Below, one piece after another: positions 29,521 to 37,600 of a DNA stretch of 64,000 bases. The position numbers and the translations under genes were made by a program. The first letter of the stretch is position 1. Each line of letters begins with the position of its first letter. This DNA is from Streptomyces diacarni (GTDB lineage: Bacteria > Actinomycetota > Actinomycetes > Streptomycetales > Streptomycetaceae): NCBI RefSeq assembly GCF_003323715.1, contig NZ_QOIN01000042.1, positions 303,525 to 367,524 on the forward strand, in the 5' to 3' direction. The notes beneath the pieces are model-generated. The model had not been told where the DNA came from, did not search any database, and worked only from the letters and a program-made list of their open reading frames with translations.

Positions 29521-31842
29521 ATGCAACTCGCCGCCATCGTCATCACGCTGGTCCTCAGCGCGGTCGGCGTTGCGCTCATCGCCCGCGCCGTCGCGCAGAT
29601 CTACCGCTTCGTGAAGCTCGGACAGCCACTCCCCGCGGGCACGCGCAAGGACAGTCCCAAGCAGCGAACGGCCACCCTCGTCAAGGAGTTCCTCGGGCAC
29701 ACGAGGATGAACCGGTGGGGCGTGGTGGGCGTCGCCCACTGGTTCGTGGCGATCGGCTTCCTCACCCTCCCGCCGACGATCATCAACGCCTACGGCCAGC
29801 TCTTCCAGGCCGACTGGACGCTGCCCGTCATCGGCGGCTGGCTGCCGTACGAGATGTACATCGAGTTCATCGGCGCGGCGACCACCGTCGGCATCGCCGT
29901 CCTCATGGTGATCCGGCTGCTGAGCCTGCCCTCCCGCGCCGGCCGCAAGTCCCGCTTCGCCGGCTCGAAGGCCTGGCAGGCCTACTTCGTCGAGTACGTC
30001 ATCTTCGTCATCGGCCTGGCCATCCTCGTGCTCCGCGGCCTGGAGGGCGCGCTGCACCACGTGGACGGCTACGAGCCGGCGTACTTCGTCTCGTACCCGC
30101 TGGTCGCCGCGTTCGACGGGCTGGACGTCGGCACTCTCCAGACGCTCGTCTACCTGTGGGCACTGATCAAGCTCGGCACCACCATGATCTGGATGATCAC
30201 GGTCAGCCTGAACACCAACATGGGTGTCGCCTGGCACCGGTTCCTGGCCTTCTTCAACATCTGGTTCAAGCGCGACGCGCAGGGCGGCACGGCCCTGGGC
30301 GCGCTCCAGCCGATGATGTCCGGCGGCAAGGAGATCGACTTCGAGACCGCCCTGGACGACGACAACGAGGAAGAGGTCCGCTTCGGCGCCTCCCAGGTCG
30401 AGGACTTCTCCTGGAAGGGCATCCTCGACTTCTCCACCTGCACCGAGTGCGGCCGCTGCCAGTCGCAGTGCCCCGCCTGGAACACCGGCAAGCCGCTCTC
30501 CCCGAAGCTTTTGATCATGTCGCTGCGCGACCACGCGCACGCCAAGGCCCCCTACCTGCTGGCCGGCGGCGGCAAGACGATGGAGGGCGAGGAGAAGGCC
30601 ACCGACGAGCAGCTCGCCGGCGTACCGCGCTCCGCCCTCGACGAGGCCGAGCGCCCGCTCATCGGTACGGCCGAAGAGAACGGCGTGATCGACCCGGACG
30701 TCCTGTGGTCCTGCACCACCTGCGGCGCCTGCGTCGAGCAGTGCCCCGTCGACATCGAGCACGTCGACCACATCGTCGACATGCGCCGCTACCAGGTGAT
30801 GATCGAGTCCGCGTTCCCCTCCGAGGCCGGGACGATGCTCAAGAACCTGGAGAAGAAGGGCAACCCCTGGGGCCTGGCCAAGAAGCAGCGCCTGGAGTGG
30901 ACCAAGGAGGTCGACTTCGAGGTGCCGATCGTCGGCAAGACGGTCGAGGACCTCACCGAGGTCGAGTACCTGTACTGGGTCGGCTGCGCCGGCGCCCTGG
31001 AGGACCGCGCCAAGAAGACCACCAAGGCCTTCGCCGAACTGCTGCACATCGCGGGCGTCAAGTTCGCGATCATGGGCGGCGACGAGAAGTGCACCGGCGA
31101 CTCGGCCCGCCGCCTGGGCAACGAGTTCCTCTTCCAGCAGCTGGGCGAGGAGAACGTCGCCAACCTCAACGCGGCGTTCGGTGAGGACGCGGACGAGGGC
31201 GTCACCGTGGAGACGTCGAAGAAGAAGATCGTCGCCACCTGCCCGCACTGCTTCAACACGCTCTCCAAGGAGTACCCGCAGCTGGGCGGCCACTACGAGG
31301 TCATCCACCACACCCAGCTGCTCCAGCACCTCATCGACGAGGGCAAGCTCGTGCCGGTCACCCCCGTCGAGGGGCTGATCACCTACCACGACCCGTGCTA
31401 CCTGGGCCGCCACAACAAGGTCTACACGCCTCCGCGCGAGATCATCGGGCGCGTGCCGGGCCTGCGGAACGAGGAGATGCACCGGCACAAGGAGCGCGGC
31501 TTCTGCTGCGGCGCCGGCGGTGCGCGCATGTGGATGGAGGAGCGCATCGGCAAGCGCATCAACAACGAGCGCGTGGACGAGGCGTTGTCCCTGAACCCGG
31601 ACATCATCTCCACGGCCTGCCCGTTCTGCCTCGTCATGCTCACCGACTCCGTCAACGGCAAGAAGGGCGCGGCCGAGGACGACTCCGCCACGGGCGGCAA
31701 GGCCAAGGAGAACCTCCAGGTCGTCGACGTCGCCCAGCTCCTGCTCGACTCCGTCAGGACGCCGCCGACCGACCCGCCCGCCGACGACGGCGAGACCGCG
31801 GCCGACCCGGACCCGGAGCCCGAACCGGAACCCGCGAAGTAG
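29521..31842 (+). CDS. membrane-bound Fe-S oxidoreductase (EtfD / heterodisulfide reductase-like)
   Basis: The 773-aa protein has five or so N-terminal membrane helices (LAAIVITLVLSAVGVALIAR to LIKLGTTMIWMITVSL), a cytosolic dicluster ferredoxin domain with CTECGRCQSQCP and CTTCGACVEQCP, and two cysteine-rich CCG-like domains (YWVGCAG, CPHCFNTLSKEYPQ, then YHDPCYLGRHN, FCCGAGGARMWMEE, CPFCLVML). This is the architecture of mycobacterial EtfD (Rv0338c), which passes electrons from ETF in beta-oxidation to menaquinone. The His residues in the membrane part (HTRMNRWGVVGVAHWF) could bind haem b. ATG 29521 has GAGGAG 7 nt upstream. The tail is Asp/Pro/Glu-rich. Confidence 0.9.
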   Translation: MQLAAIVITLVLSAVGVALIARAVAQIYRFVKLGQPLPAGTRKDSPKQRTATLVKEFLGHTRMNRWGVVGVAHWFVAIGFLTLPPTIINAYGQLFQADWTLPVIGGWLPYEMYIEFIGAATTVGIAVLMVIRLLSLPSRAGRKSRFAGSKAWQAYFVEYVIFVIGLAILVLRGLEGALHHVDGYEPAYFVSYPLVAAFDGLDVGTLQTLVYLWALIKLGTTMIWMITVSLNTNMGVAWHRFLAFFNIWFKRDAQGGTALGALQPMMSGGKEIDFETALDDDNEEEVRFGASQVEDFSWKGILDFSTCTECGRCQSQCPAWNTGKPLSPKLLIMSLRDHAHAKAPYLLAGGGKTMEGEEKATDEQLAGVPRSALDEAERPLIGTAEENGVIDPDVLWSCTTCGACVEQCPVDIEHVDHIVDMRRYQVMIESAFPSEAGTMLKNLEKKGNPWGLAKKQRLEWTKEVDFEVPIVGKTVEDLTEVEYLYWVGCAGALEDRAKKTTKAFAELLHIAGVKFAIMGGDEKCTGDSARRLGNEFLFQQLGEENVANLNAAFGEDADEGVTVETSKKKIVATCPHCFNTLSKEYPQLGGHYEVIHHTQLLQHLIDEGKLVPVTPVEGLITYHDPCYLGRHNKVYTPPREIIGRVPGLRNEEMHRHKERGFCCGAGGARMWMEERIGKRINNERVDEALSLNPDIISTACPFCLVMLTDSVNGKKGAAEDDSATGGKAKENLQVVDVAQLLLDSVRTPPTDPPADDGETAADPDPEPEPEPAK

Positions 31843-32158
31843 TCCGCGGACGGGGCGGGGGCCGTGGCCGGACCCCGTATCGTCCGCCCGCCGACCCCGC
31901 GTCGGCCCCGGCCTCGCCCTCCCGGCTGCCGATGGCCGGTCCCGTACCCACGGGACCGGCCATTGCGCGTTTTCCGGCAAGTCGTGGTCAAATGCGATCA
32001 GTTACCGCACCACACGAGCCAAACCGCTGTCGCGGTATACCCATAGCCGCGTGCCGGGCCTAGCCTCGCCTCATCGCGCACGCACGTGGCGCGGCGGTAC
32101 GCGGTAGCACGCGCGGGCGCGCTCGCGGAGCGGACCGGAACGCGAGGAGGAACACCAG
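31843..32158. other. intergenic region before the leader ORF/ATPase gene
   Basis: After the terminator at 31932-31963 comes a comparatively AT-rich stretch (31975-32050) that includes GGTATACCCATAG near 32033-32045 and is the likely promoter region for the ATPase gene. No coding signal is seen. Confidence 0.45.
31932..31963 (+). terminator. terminator of the EtfD-like gene
   Basis: A 13-bp perfect stem (31932-31944 with 31951-31963) is followed seven bases later by TTTT. It lies 90 bases after the stop. Confidence 0.8.
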
Positions 32159-32320
32159 GTGGCGGACCGCGAGGCCCCGGAACCCAGGGCCGAGGACGGG
32201 CCTCACGAGTGTCATGGGCGGCGCGCGGGCCACGGGCGCCGCGGGCTTCGCGCGCGCCGCGGGCGGCGCCGCCGGGAAGACCGGGCGGGCCGCTGCCGGG
32301 AGGAGGGGGACACATGCTGA
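32159..32320 (+). CDS. putative 53-aa Arg-rich leader ORF coupled to the ATPase gene
   Basis: GTG 32159 has a near-perfect GCGAGGAGG ribosome-binding site with an 8-nt spacer. The frame reads VADREAPEPRAEDGPHECHG and then is strongly Arg/Gly-rich to its TGA, which overlaps the next gene start as ATGCTGA. About 85% of third positions are G/C. The strong initiation signal and coupled stop argue that it is translated. It may be a regulatory leader or a real small protein; I recognise no family, and the Arg-rich repeat look means chance coding cannot be ruled out. Confidence 0.45.
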   Translation: MADREAPEPRAEDGPHECHGRRAGHGRRGLRARRGRRRREDRAGRCREEGDTC

Positions 32321-32718
32321 GTCCCGAACTCCTGTGCCGGCTCCGCTTCACCCTCCGCACCCTGCCGCGGCTCCGGGCCGAGGTCGAGGCGTGCGCGGCC
32401 TCCGCGGGACTCGGCGAGCCGCGCCGCGGCGAGTTCGTGGTCGCGGTCGACGCCGTCGCCACCAACGCCGTCGAACACGCGGGCGGCGGCGGCCGCCTCG
32501 TCCTGCGCAACCTGGGCAACGAGCTGGAGTGCGAGGTCGCCGACTCGGGACCGGGATTCACCGAGGACGTCATCCCCGAACTGCTCCCCGGCCTCGACGG
32601 CGCCCCCAGCGGCCGCGGGCTGTGGCTGGCCAAACTGGTGACCGACCGGCTCACCGTCGCCGACGCGGCAGAACAGGGCTCCGTCGTCACCTTCGCCATC
32701 AAGCTCCCCGAGGGCTGA
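32314..32718 (+). CDS. RsbW-like ATP-binding regulatory protein
   Basis: The 134-aa protein is a stand-alone GHKL/HATPase_c domain: FVVAVDAVATNAVEHAGGGG is the N box, CEVADSGPGFTED the G1 box, and GRGLWLAKLVTDRLTV with GSVVTFAIKLPEG the G2/G3 region. Such single-domain ATPases in Streptomyces are anti-sigma factors or partners of anti-anti-sigma proteins. No sigma factor or antagonist is adjacent, so the partner is unknown. ATG 32314 has GGGAGGAGGGG upstream, and is overlapped by the end of the 53-codon leader ORF. Confidence 0.9.
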   Translation: MLSPELLCRLRFTLRTLPRLRAEVEACAASAGLGEPRRGEFVVAVDAVATNAVEHAGGGGRLVLRNLGNELECEVADSGPGFTEDVIPELLPGLDGAPSGRGLWLAKLVTDRLTVADAAEQGSVVTFAIKLPEG

Positions 32719-32878
32719 GCACCCCTCCGGCTCCACCCCCTGGTGGGCCCCGCTCCACCCCGGGGTGGGCCTGGCACCACCGGGTCCCCCTAGGGGATGT
32801 CACAGCTCAGCAGCGATGTCCGGCCATCTCACCCGGCTGTGGCGCACGCGGTCGGCGTGAGAGGGTACGTTCGAGAAC

Positions 32879-33841
32879 GTGGCTGGATTCAGGAGCGGAC
32901 GCGGCCGGGGCTCCCGGGACGCGCAGCAGCATGGGCAGTACCCGCAGCACCCCTCGGGTCCGCCGTACCCGCAACAGGGCCACGGCCCCGGCGCCGGTGC
33001 GGGACCGGGCGCCTGGCAGGGCGGCGGCCCAGGACACGGCGAGCCCGAGTACTTCGGCGAGCCGCAGCCGCAGCCCCCGCGCCCCTACCCGCAGCACGGG
33101 GCACCGTACGGCGCCCCCGCGGGCCCCGGCGGACCCGGCGCGCCGCAGGGGTGGCACGGGCAGGATCCCCGCGCCAACAACCCGGGCCACACCCAGTCGT
33201 TCAGCGTCAACGAGCCGTACGGCCCCCAGGGCGGCCCCGGCGGCTACTACGGCGACGGCGCCACCTACCACGCGGGCAACTCCCCGGCCCCGCCCGCCGG
33301 GCCCCGGCTGCACTGGAAGGACCTGCTGGCCGGAATCGTCACGCGCCCCCACGCCACGTTCTGGCAGATGCGCGACTACCCGGTGTGGGGCCCCGCGCTG
33401 ATCGTCACCTTCGTCTACGGGCTGCTCGCGGTCTTCGGCCTCGACCAGGCCCGCGAGGACGTCATCAACACGACGATCGGGCAGGCCATCCCGTACGTGC
33501 TGACGACCGGCATCGCCGTCGTCATCGCCGGGCTCATCCTCGGCGCCGTCACCCACACGCTGGCCCGCCAGTTCGGCGGGGACGGCGCGTGGCAGCCCAC
33601 CGTCGGGCTCGCCATGCTGATCATGTCGCTCACGGACGCGCCCCGGCTGCTGTTCGCCCTCTTCCTGGGCGGAACGGCGCCCGTGGTCCAGGTCATCGGC
33701 TGGGCGACCTGGGTACTCGCCGGGTTCCTGTTCACCTCGATGGTCAGCCGCTCGCACGACCTCCCCTGGCCCCGCGCCCTGGGCGCCAGCGCCATCCAGC
33801 TCCTCGCCCTGCTCTTCCTGATCAAGCTGGGCACGCTGTAA
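32879..33841 (+). CDS. Yip1 family membrane protein with Pro/Gly/Gln-rich N-terminus
   Basis: The 320-aa protein has a ~130-residue disordered N-terminus rich in Gly, Pro, Gln and Tyr (QYPQHPSGPPYPQQGHGPGA) followed by a Yip1 domain: RLHWKDLLAGIVTRPHATFW, then five membrane helices (GPALIVTFVYGLLAVFGL, VLTTGIAVVIAGLILGAV, LAMLIMSLTDAPRLLFALFL, VIGWATWVLAGFLFTSMV, ALGASAIQLLALLFLIKLG). Function in bacteria is unknown. GTG 32879 follows GAGAGGG at 13 nt. A 6+6 inverted repeat ACGTTC/GAACGT lies at 32867-32880 over the start and may affect initiation. Confidence 0.88.
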   Translation: MAGFRSGRGRGSRDAQQHGQYPQHPSGPPYPQQGHGPGAGAGPGAWQGGGPGHGEPEYFGEPQPQPPRPYPQHGAPYGAPAGPGGPGAPQGWHGQDPRANNPGHTQSFSVNEPYGPQGGPGGYYGDGATYHAGNSPAPPAGPRLHWKDLLAGIVTRPHATFWQMRDYPVWGPALIVTFVYGLLAVFGLDQAREDVINTTIGQAIPYVLTTGIAVVIAGLILGAVTHTLARQFGGDGAWQPTVGLAMLIMSLTDAPRLLFALFLGGTAPVVQVIGWATWVLAGFLFTSMVSRSHDLPWPRALGASAIQLLALLFLIKLGTL

Positions 33842-33900
33842 GCGGCCAGGCGGCGCGCCGGGAAGTGAGAAGGGGCGCCGCCGCCTGACCGCACGGTTCA

Positions 33901-33980
33901 GCGGTTCAGCTATCGCGTGGTTCAGCTACCGAGTGGCTCAGCTGCCGCGTGGCTCGGCTACCGCGTGGCTCAGCTGGAGA
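33901..33980. repeat. five tandem copies of a 16-bp unit at the esterase 3' end
   Basis: Units begin at 33901, 33917, 33933, 33949 and 33965, consensus GTGGCTCAGCTACCGC, each differing at one to five positions. The array covers the stop codon (33970-33972) and the 70 bp beyond the GDSL esterase gene. The period is not a multiple of three and most copies are non-coding. Confidence 0.9.
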
Positions 33981-35529
33981 AACGCTGAGCCGCCGACCCG
34001 TCGCAGGGCGCGAGCTTCGCGCGGTCCTCCAGCCCCGCCAGTGTCACGCACAGCCCGGCGTCGGAGGCGGGCCGCAGCGTCGCGCCGTCCCGCACGAACC
34101 GCTGGGCGGCGGCGTCGGAACAGTTGCCGAGCTCCAGCCCGGCCCCGTCCCTGGCCTCGCCCTCGCTCTGCACGCACCGGTCGTGGGTCTGCCCCGCGTA
34201 CAGGGACTCGCCCTCCGCGTCGTACCACCACAGCTGGTTGCGCTGGCCCGGCTTGCAGGACCAGCCGCGTACGTCGGTGCCCACGGTGCTCTGGCCGCCG
34301 TCCGCGTCGAGGCAGGTGCCGGTGTCCTCGTTGCGCAGCCGCTCGAAGGCGTCGTCCCAGGCCAGCTCGTACAGCCGGGGCTTCCCCGCGCCCCGCGGGT
34401 CGGCGCAGGAGGCTTCACGGGCACCTTGCCGGCCGGCCTGGTACATCTTCGTGAAGCACGTGGCGAAAGCACCGTGGCCCCGCTCGTTCGGGTGGAAGGA
34501 CTGCCGGACCGAGTTGGCGTCCGGCGGGATCGGGTTGGACAGGTCCACGTACAGGCCGCGCGCCCAGGTGTTCTCCATGCACACCTCGTGCCCGTGGAAG
34601 AGCCGGGAGGCGTCCAGGTAGCTCGCCCCGGTGCGCTGCGCGGCCTCGCGGATGCCCTTTTCGAACTTGGGCACCGCCGTGTTGCGGCCCCAGGCGGCGT
34701 CACTGGTGTATCCGACGCAGCCGCCGATCAACTTGCCGGGGAAATCCGGATTGTCCTTGACGTCGGGGCCGATCGGGCTGGGATAGCCCATGACGACGAG
34801 CTGGTAGTCGTCGTCGGCGTACCCCGCCTCGCGCATCACCGTCCGCAGGTCGTCGATCGTGCCCACGACCTTGGGCACGAGCCCGTCGACCCTGGCGTCC
34901 CAGCCGGCGTCGTACTTGGGTTCGCACCGGCCCTGGAGCGTCAGGTAGCGCGTGACGCAGTCCGTCATCACCGGCCCGAACTGGAGATCGTCGTTGGCGC
35001 CGACGACCAGCTCGATCTGCTTGAGCCGCGTGTTGCGGGCCTTGATGGCCAGGCTGTCGCTCTGCACCAGCTCATCCGGGTACTGCTTGGTGCCGCCGAT
35101 CCGGATGTTCTCGGTGCTCGCCCCCGAGCAGGCGACGTTGTACGAGACGTCCACGTCGATGCCCGTACGGTGCACGGCCGCATCCGGCGACCTGTGACAC
35201 CAGTTGTCGGGCCCGTCGGTCCCCGGCTCGTACGTGCCCACGCCCTCGCCGGAGATCTCACTGTCCCCGAGCGAGATCACACCGGCCTTGCGCTCGTCCA
35301 ACGGCGGAGCCTCCGGACTGCCGTAGAGCTCCTGCGCCTCCTTCGCCCGGATCTCCTCCAGCTCCGGCGGCAACGGCGTACCAGCCGCCTTCGCCGCCAC
35401 CTTCGCGTCTCCCCCACTCACGGGCGCGGCCGCCGCCGCACCCGCCCCTCCGAGCACCACGACCAGAGCCGCCGCGAGCGCTGTCGCGGGTCTCACACGA
35501 GCCATGAGCGCGGGTCTCACACGAGCCAT
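33970..35529 (-). CDS. secreted GDSL/SGNH-type esterase with C-terminal ricin-type lectin domain
   Basis: The 519-aa protein has a signal peptide (cleavage near AAAAAPVS), an SGNH hydrolase domain with the nucleophile in GVISLGDSEISGEG, the GxND-like VVGANDDLQFGPVM and the catalytic His in RQSFHPNERGHGAF, then a ~120-residue ricin B-like lectin tail (NEDTGTCLDADGG, NQLWWYDAEG, AAQRFVRDG, SDAGLCVTLAG). Paired cysteines fit an extracellular enzyme. It probably hydrolyses lipid or carbohydrate esters on a polymer bound by the lectin. A 24-bp tandem duplication at 35485-35532 repeats the first eight codons (MARVRPAL/MARVRPAT); ATG 35529 has GGGAG about 9 nt upstream, so it is used, with ATG 35505 as a second start. 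Confidence 0.9.
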   Translation of the reverse strand: MARVRPALMARVRPATALAAALVVVLGGAGAAAAAPVSGGDAKVAAKAAGTPLPPELEEIRAKEAQELYGSPEAPPLDERKAGVISLGDSEISGEGVGTYEPGTDGPDNWCHRSPDAAVHRTGIDVDVSYNVACSGASTENIRIGGTKQYPDELVQSDSLAIKARNTRLKQIELVVGANDDLQFGPVMTDCVTRYLTLQGRCEPKYDAGWDARVDGLVPKVVGTIDDLRTVMREAGYADDDYQLVVMGYPSPIGPDVKDNPDFPGKLIGGCVGYTSDAAWGRNTAVPKFEKGIREAAQRTGASYLDASRLFHGHEVCMENTWARGLYVDLSNPIPPDANSVRQSFHPNERGHGAFATCFTKMYQAGRQGAREASCADPRGAGKPRLYELAWDDAFERLRNEDTGTCLDADGGQSTVGTDVRGWSCKPGQRNQLWWYDAEGESLYAGQTHDRCVQSEGEARDGAGLELGNCSDAAAQRFVRDGATLRPASDAGLCVTLAGLEDRAKLAPCDGSAAQRFSS

Positions 35530-35532
35530 GAG
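35485..35532. repeat. 24-bp tandem duplication of the esterase start codon region
   Basis: Two identical 24-bp units (35485-35508, 35509-35532) each contain an in-frame ATG followed by Ala-Arg-Val-Arg-Pro. The frame is kept. Identity over both units suggests a recent event. Confidence 0.95.
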
Positions 35533-35634
35533 GTGGTCTCCCTACGGCCGGCAACTTGTTGTTACCAGCGGTTCTTACCGGCTGGTACCCGAAAAGGGAA
35601 CCACCCGTGCAGGGATCACTACGCAGCGCGCAAA

Positions 35635-35665
35635 CGTCCTCGTCCCGATGGACGGGACGAGGACG
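35635..35665 (-). terminator. terminator of the phosphoribosyltransferase gene
   Basis: A 13-bp perfect stem (35635-35647 with 35653-35665) with an ATGGA loop is followed on the minus strand by TTTG. It lies 65 bases after the stop. Confidence 0.85.
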
Positions 35666-35730
35666 CGGCACCGGCCCCGGCCCGTGCCGGTACCCGTACG
35701 GCTCAGGGGTGCCGTTCGGCCCCACCGCTC

Positions 35731-36228
35731 TCAGGCGTCGAGGACCTGCCCCTCCCGGTGGACGACCGGGGGCTCGACCGACCACGGGAAGTTGATCCAC
35801 TGATCGGTACGCTTCCAGACGTAGTCGCACTTCACCAGCGACTGCGACTTCTCGTAGATCACCGCGCTGCGCGCCTCGGCCACGTGCTCCGCACAGAAGT
35901 CCTGCACCAGCTTGAGAGTCTTCCCGGTGTCGGCCACGTCGTCGGCGATCAGCACCTTCTTACGGCTCAGATCGACGATGTTGGGAACGGGCGGCAACAT
36001 CACCGGCATAGCGAGCGTTTCGCCCACACCGGTATAAAACTCCACGTTCATGACATGGAGATTCTTCACGTCGAGCGCGTAACCGAGCCCGCCCGCCACG
36101 AAGAGACCACCACGGGCGATGGAGAGGATGATGTCGGGTTCGTACCCGTCGTCGGCCACGCTGCGCGCCAGCTCCCGGATGGCCTGGCCGAAGAGGCTGT
36201 ACGTCAGGTTCTCGCGCTCGTCACTCAC
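35731..36228 (-). CDS. type I phosphoribosyltransferase domain protein
   Basis: The 165-aa protein has the PRT fold: LTYSLFGQAIRELARSVADD, PDIILSIARGGLFVAGGLGY, HVMNVEFYTG and the PRPP-binding motif KVLIADDVADTGKTLKLVQD, ending YVWKRTDQWINFPWSVEPP. The C-terminal WINFPW motif is found in xanthine/guanine PRT-like proteins (Gpt-like), so purine salvage is likely, but the substrate is not proven. GTG 36228 has GAGAGA 5 nt upstream; a longer frame upstream runs into dcd and is not used. It is directly downstream of dcd (38 bp), suggesting a nucleotide-metabolism operon. Confidence 0.88.
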   Translation of the reverse strand: MSDERENLTYSLFGQAIRELARSVADDGYEPDIILSIARGGLFVAGGLGYALDVKNLHVMNVEFYTGVGETLAMPVMLPPVPNIVDLSRKKVLIADDVADTGKTLKLVQDFCAEHVAEARSAVIYEKSQSLVKCDYVWKRTDQWINFPWSVEPPVVHREGQVLDA

Positions 36229-36266
36229 AGGAATCTCTCTTGCTTGCTCACTGTCGGACCCGGCGC

Positions 36267-36842
36267 TCAGACGTGGGTCCGGTGGAAGTTCTGGTACGAA
36301 CGGGAGGGCGTCGGCCCGCGCTGGTTCTGATAACGGGAGCCGTACTGCGGCGACCCGTACGGGAACTCGGCCGGGGACGTCAGCCGGAACATGCACAGCT
36401 GGCCGATCTTCATCCCCGGCCACAGCTTCATGGGAAGCGTCGCCACATTCGACAGCTCCAGCGTCACGTGCCCGGAAAAGCCCGGGTCGATGAACCCTGC
36501 GGTCGAGTGCGTGAGCAGACCGAGCCGGCCCAGCGAGCTCTTCCCCTCCAGCCGCGAGGCGACATCGCCGGGAAGCGAGATCACCTCGTACGTGGACGCC
36601 AGCACGAACTCCCCGGGGTGCAGGATGAACGGCTCGTCCCCCTCGGCCTCGATCGCACGCGTGAGATCACGCTGCTCGACGGCCGGGTCGATGTGCGGAT
36701 AGCGGTGGTTCTCGAACACCCGGAAGAAGCGGTCCAGCCGCACATCGATACTGGACGGCTGCACCATGGCCGGATCGTACGGATCGATCCGCACCCGGCC
36801 GGCGTCGATCTCGGCCCGGATGTCCTTGTCTGAGAGAAGCAC
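36267..36842 (-). CDS. dcd: dCTP deaminase
   Basis: Dcd converts dCTP to dUTP (or dUMP in the bifunctional form) to feed thymidylate synthesis. The 191-aa protein starts [20 protein letters not shown] and has [54 protein letters not shown] with the catalytic Glu-containing [18 protein letters not shown] and [15 protein letters not shown] 36842 is the family start. It is likely cotranscribed with the phosphoribosyltransferase gene. Confidence 0.97.
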   Translation of the reverse strand: MLLSDKDIRAEIDAGRVRIDPYDPAMVQPSSIDVRLDRFFRVFENHRYPHIDPAVEQRDLTRAIEAEGDEPFILHPGEFVLASTYEVISLPGDVASRLEGKSSLGRLGLLTHSTAGFIDPGFSGHVTLELSNVATLPMKLWPGMKIGQLCMFRLTSPAEFPYGSPQYGSRYQNQRGPTPSRSYQNFHRTHV

Positions 36843-36927
36843 GGGCCGAGACTACGCGCACGAGTCGGGGCCGGCCCAATCGGACCGGCCCCGATGGCGG
36901 CGAGCACCTCACTCCCGCCTCCACTCC

Positions 36928-36960
36928 CGTCTTGCTTCCGTCTTGCTTCCGTCTCGCTTC
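36928..36960. repeat. three tandem copies of an 11-bp unit upstream of dcd
   Basis: CGTCTTGCTTC occurs at 36928, 36939 and (one mismatch) 36950, followed by a partial fourth copy. The array lies 86-118 bp upstream of the dcd start, in its probable promoter or leader. Confidence 0.9.
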
Positions 36961-36977
36961 CGTCTTCGCGGACCCCT

Positions 36978-37021
36978 CCCGAGCGTCCGATCCCTCACGT
37001 GAGGCGTGAGGGAGGCTCGGG
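36978..37021 (-). terminator. terminator of the zinc-ribbon gene
   Basis: A 9-bp inner stem (36991-36999 with 37005-37013) is enclosed by a second stem (CCCGAGC 36978-36984 with GCTCGGG 37015-37021). It lies about 75 bases beyond the zinc-ribbon stop. Confidence 0.75.
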
Positions 37022-37095
37022 ACGGCGGCCACGGCCGACCACCACCAGGCACTCGACCGCCGACCGCCACCGTCGGCCCCTCACCGGTCAGCCGC

Positions 37096-37263
37096 TCATC
37101 CCTTGCGCTGCCGGCCCACGGGAACCGCCTGCCGCAACCGCCCGCAGCGCGGGCAGCGCAACAGCCGCCCAGGGCCGATCCGGGAGGATCCGAGATGCTG
37201 CATCGGGAACGTCGAGGTGCTGAACACATGGCCCTCGGCACACCGGACGACGGTGGTTTCCAT
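37096..37263 (-). CDS. small zinc-ribbon protein, 55 aa
   Basis: The frame METTVVRCAEGHVFSTSTFP continues through a Gly/Arg-rich turn to LLRCPRCGRLRQAVPVGRQR. Cys8, His12 and the CPRC pair (Cys37, Cys40) could bind one zinc. A short family starting METTVVRC is widespread in Streptomyces, with no assigned role; RNA or DNA contact is only a guess. ATG 37263 has a good AGAGGGA ribosome-binding site 4 nt upstream. It is monocistronic, with a terminator at 36978-37021. Confidence 0.85.
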   Translation of the reverse strand: METTVVRCAEGHVFSTSTFPMQHLGSSRIGPGRLLRCPRCGRLRQAVPVGRQRKG

Positions 37264-37410
37264 CGCTTCCCTCTCCCCAGTTACGTGGATGCGTGGACGA
37301 CAAAAGCCACGTTAGGGGATGAGTCCGACGCCCTCACCGTCGGCACTCCGCCACCACCGTACGCCCCTCAACTCCCCTGCCGGGGGCGTGGACAGCAGCT
37401 GGCCAACAGC

Positions 37411-37441
37411 AAAAAGGCCCAGGCCATATGCGGCCCGGGCC
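37411..37441 (-). terminator. intrinsic terminator on the minus strand upstream of the tRNA gene
   Basis: GGCCC(A)GGCC at 37416-37425 pairs with GGCC(C)GGGCC at 37432-37441, and the minus strand then reads TTTTT (37411-37415). No minus-strand gene lies just upstream of it, so it may stop antisense transcripts arising over the tRNA. Confidence 0.55.
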
Positions 37442-37451
37442 TCCCATGCGG

Positions 37452-37457
37452 TACACT
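37452..37457 (+). promoter_or_regulatory. probable -10 box of the tRNA-Gly promoter
   Basis: TACACT fits the TANNNT -10 pattern and lies 35 bp upstream of the mature tRNA. No strong -35 is seen at 16-18 bp. Confidence 0.45.
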
Positions 37458-37491
37458 GTCTCGCGAAGAGCCAACCCCTCATCGGCTCCTC

Positions 37492-37562
37492 GCGGGCGTA
37501 GTTTAATGGTAGAACATGAGCTTCCCAAGCTCAGAGCGCGGGTTCGATTCCCGTCGCCCGCT
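37492..37562 (+). tRNA. tRNA-Gly (CCC)
   Basis: A 71-nt cloverleaf: acceptor stem GCGGGCG (37492-37498) with CGCCCGC (37555-37561) and discriminator T; D-arm with TTTAATGGTAGAAC; anticodon stem TGAGC/GCTCA around TTCCCAA, giving anticodon CCC for GGG codons; T-arm CGGGTTCGATTCCCG. No CCA is encoded. Terminator at 37570-37600 follows. Confidence 0.97.
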
Positions 37563-37569
37563 CAGAGAC

Positions 37570-37600
37570 AAACCCCCAGGCCAGAGGCCCGGGGGTTGTT
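37570..37600 (+). terminator. tRNA-Gly terminator
   Basis: AACCCCC (37571-37577) pairs with GGGGGTT (37591-37597) and is followed by GTTTGTT, 8 bases after the tRNA. Confidence 0.85.

Noticed and set aside
29488..31980. 830-residue minus-strand frame opposite the EtfD-like gene
   Set aside because: The plus strand encodes a protein with intact Fe-S motifs; the opposite frame is an artefact of high GC third positions.
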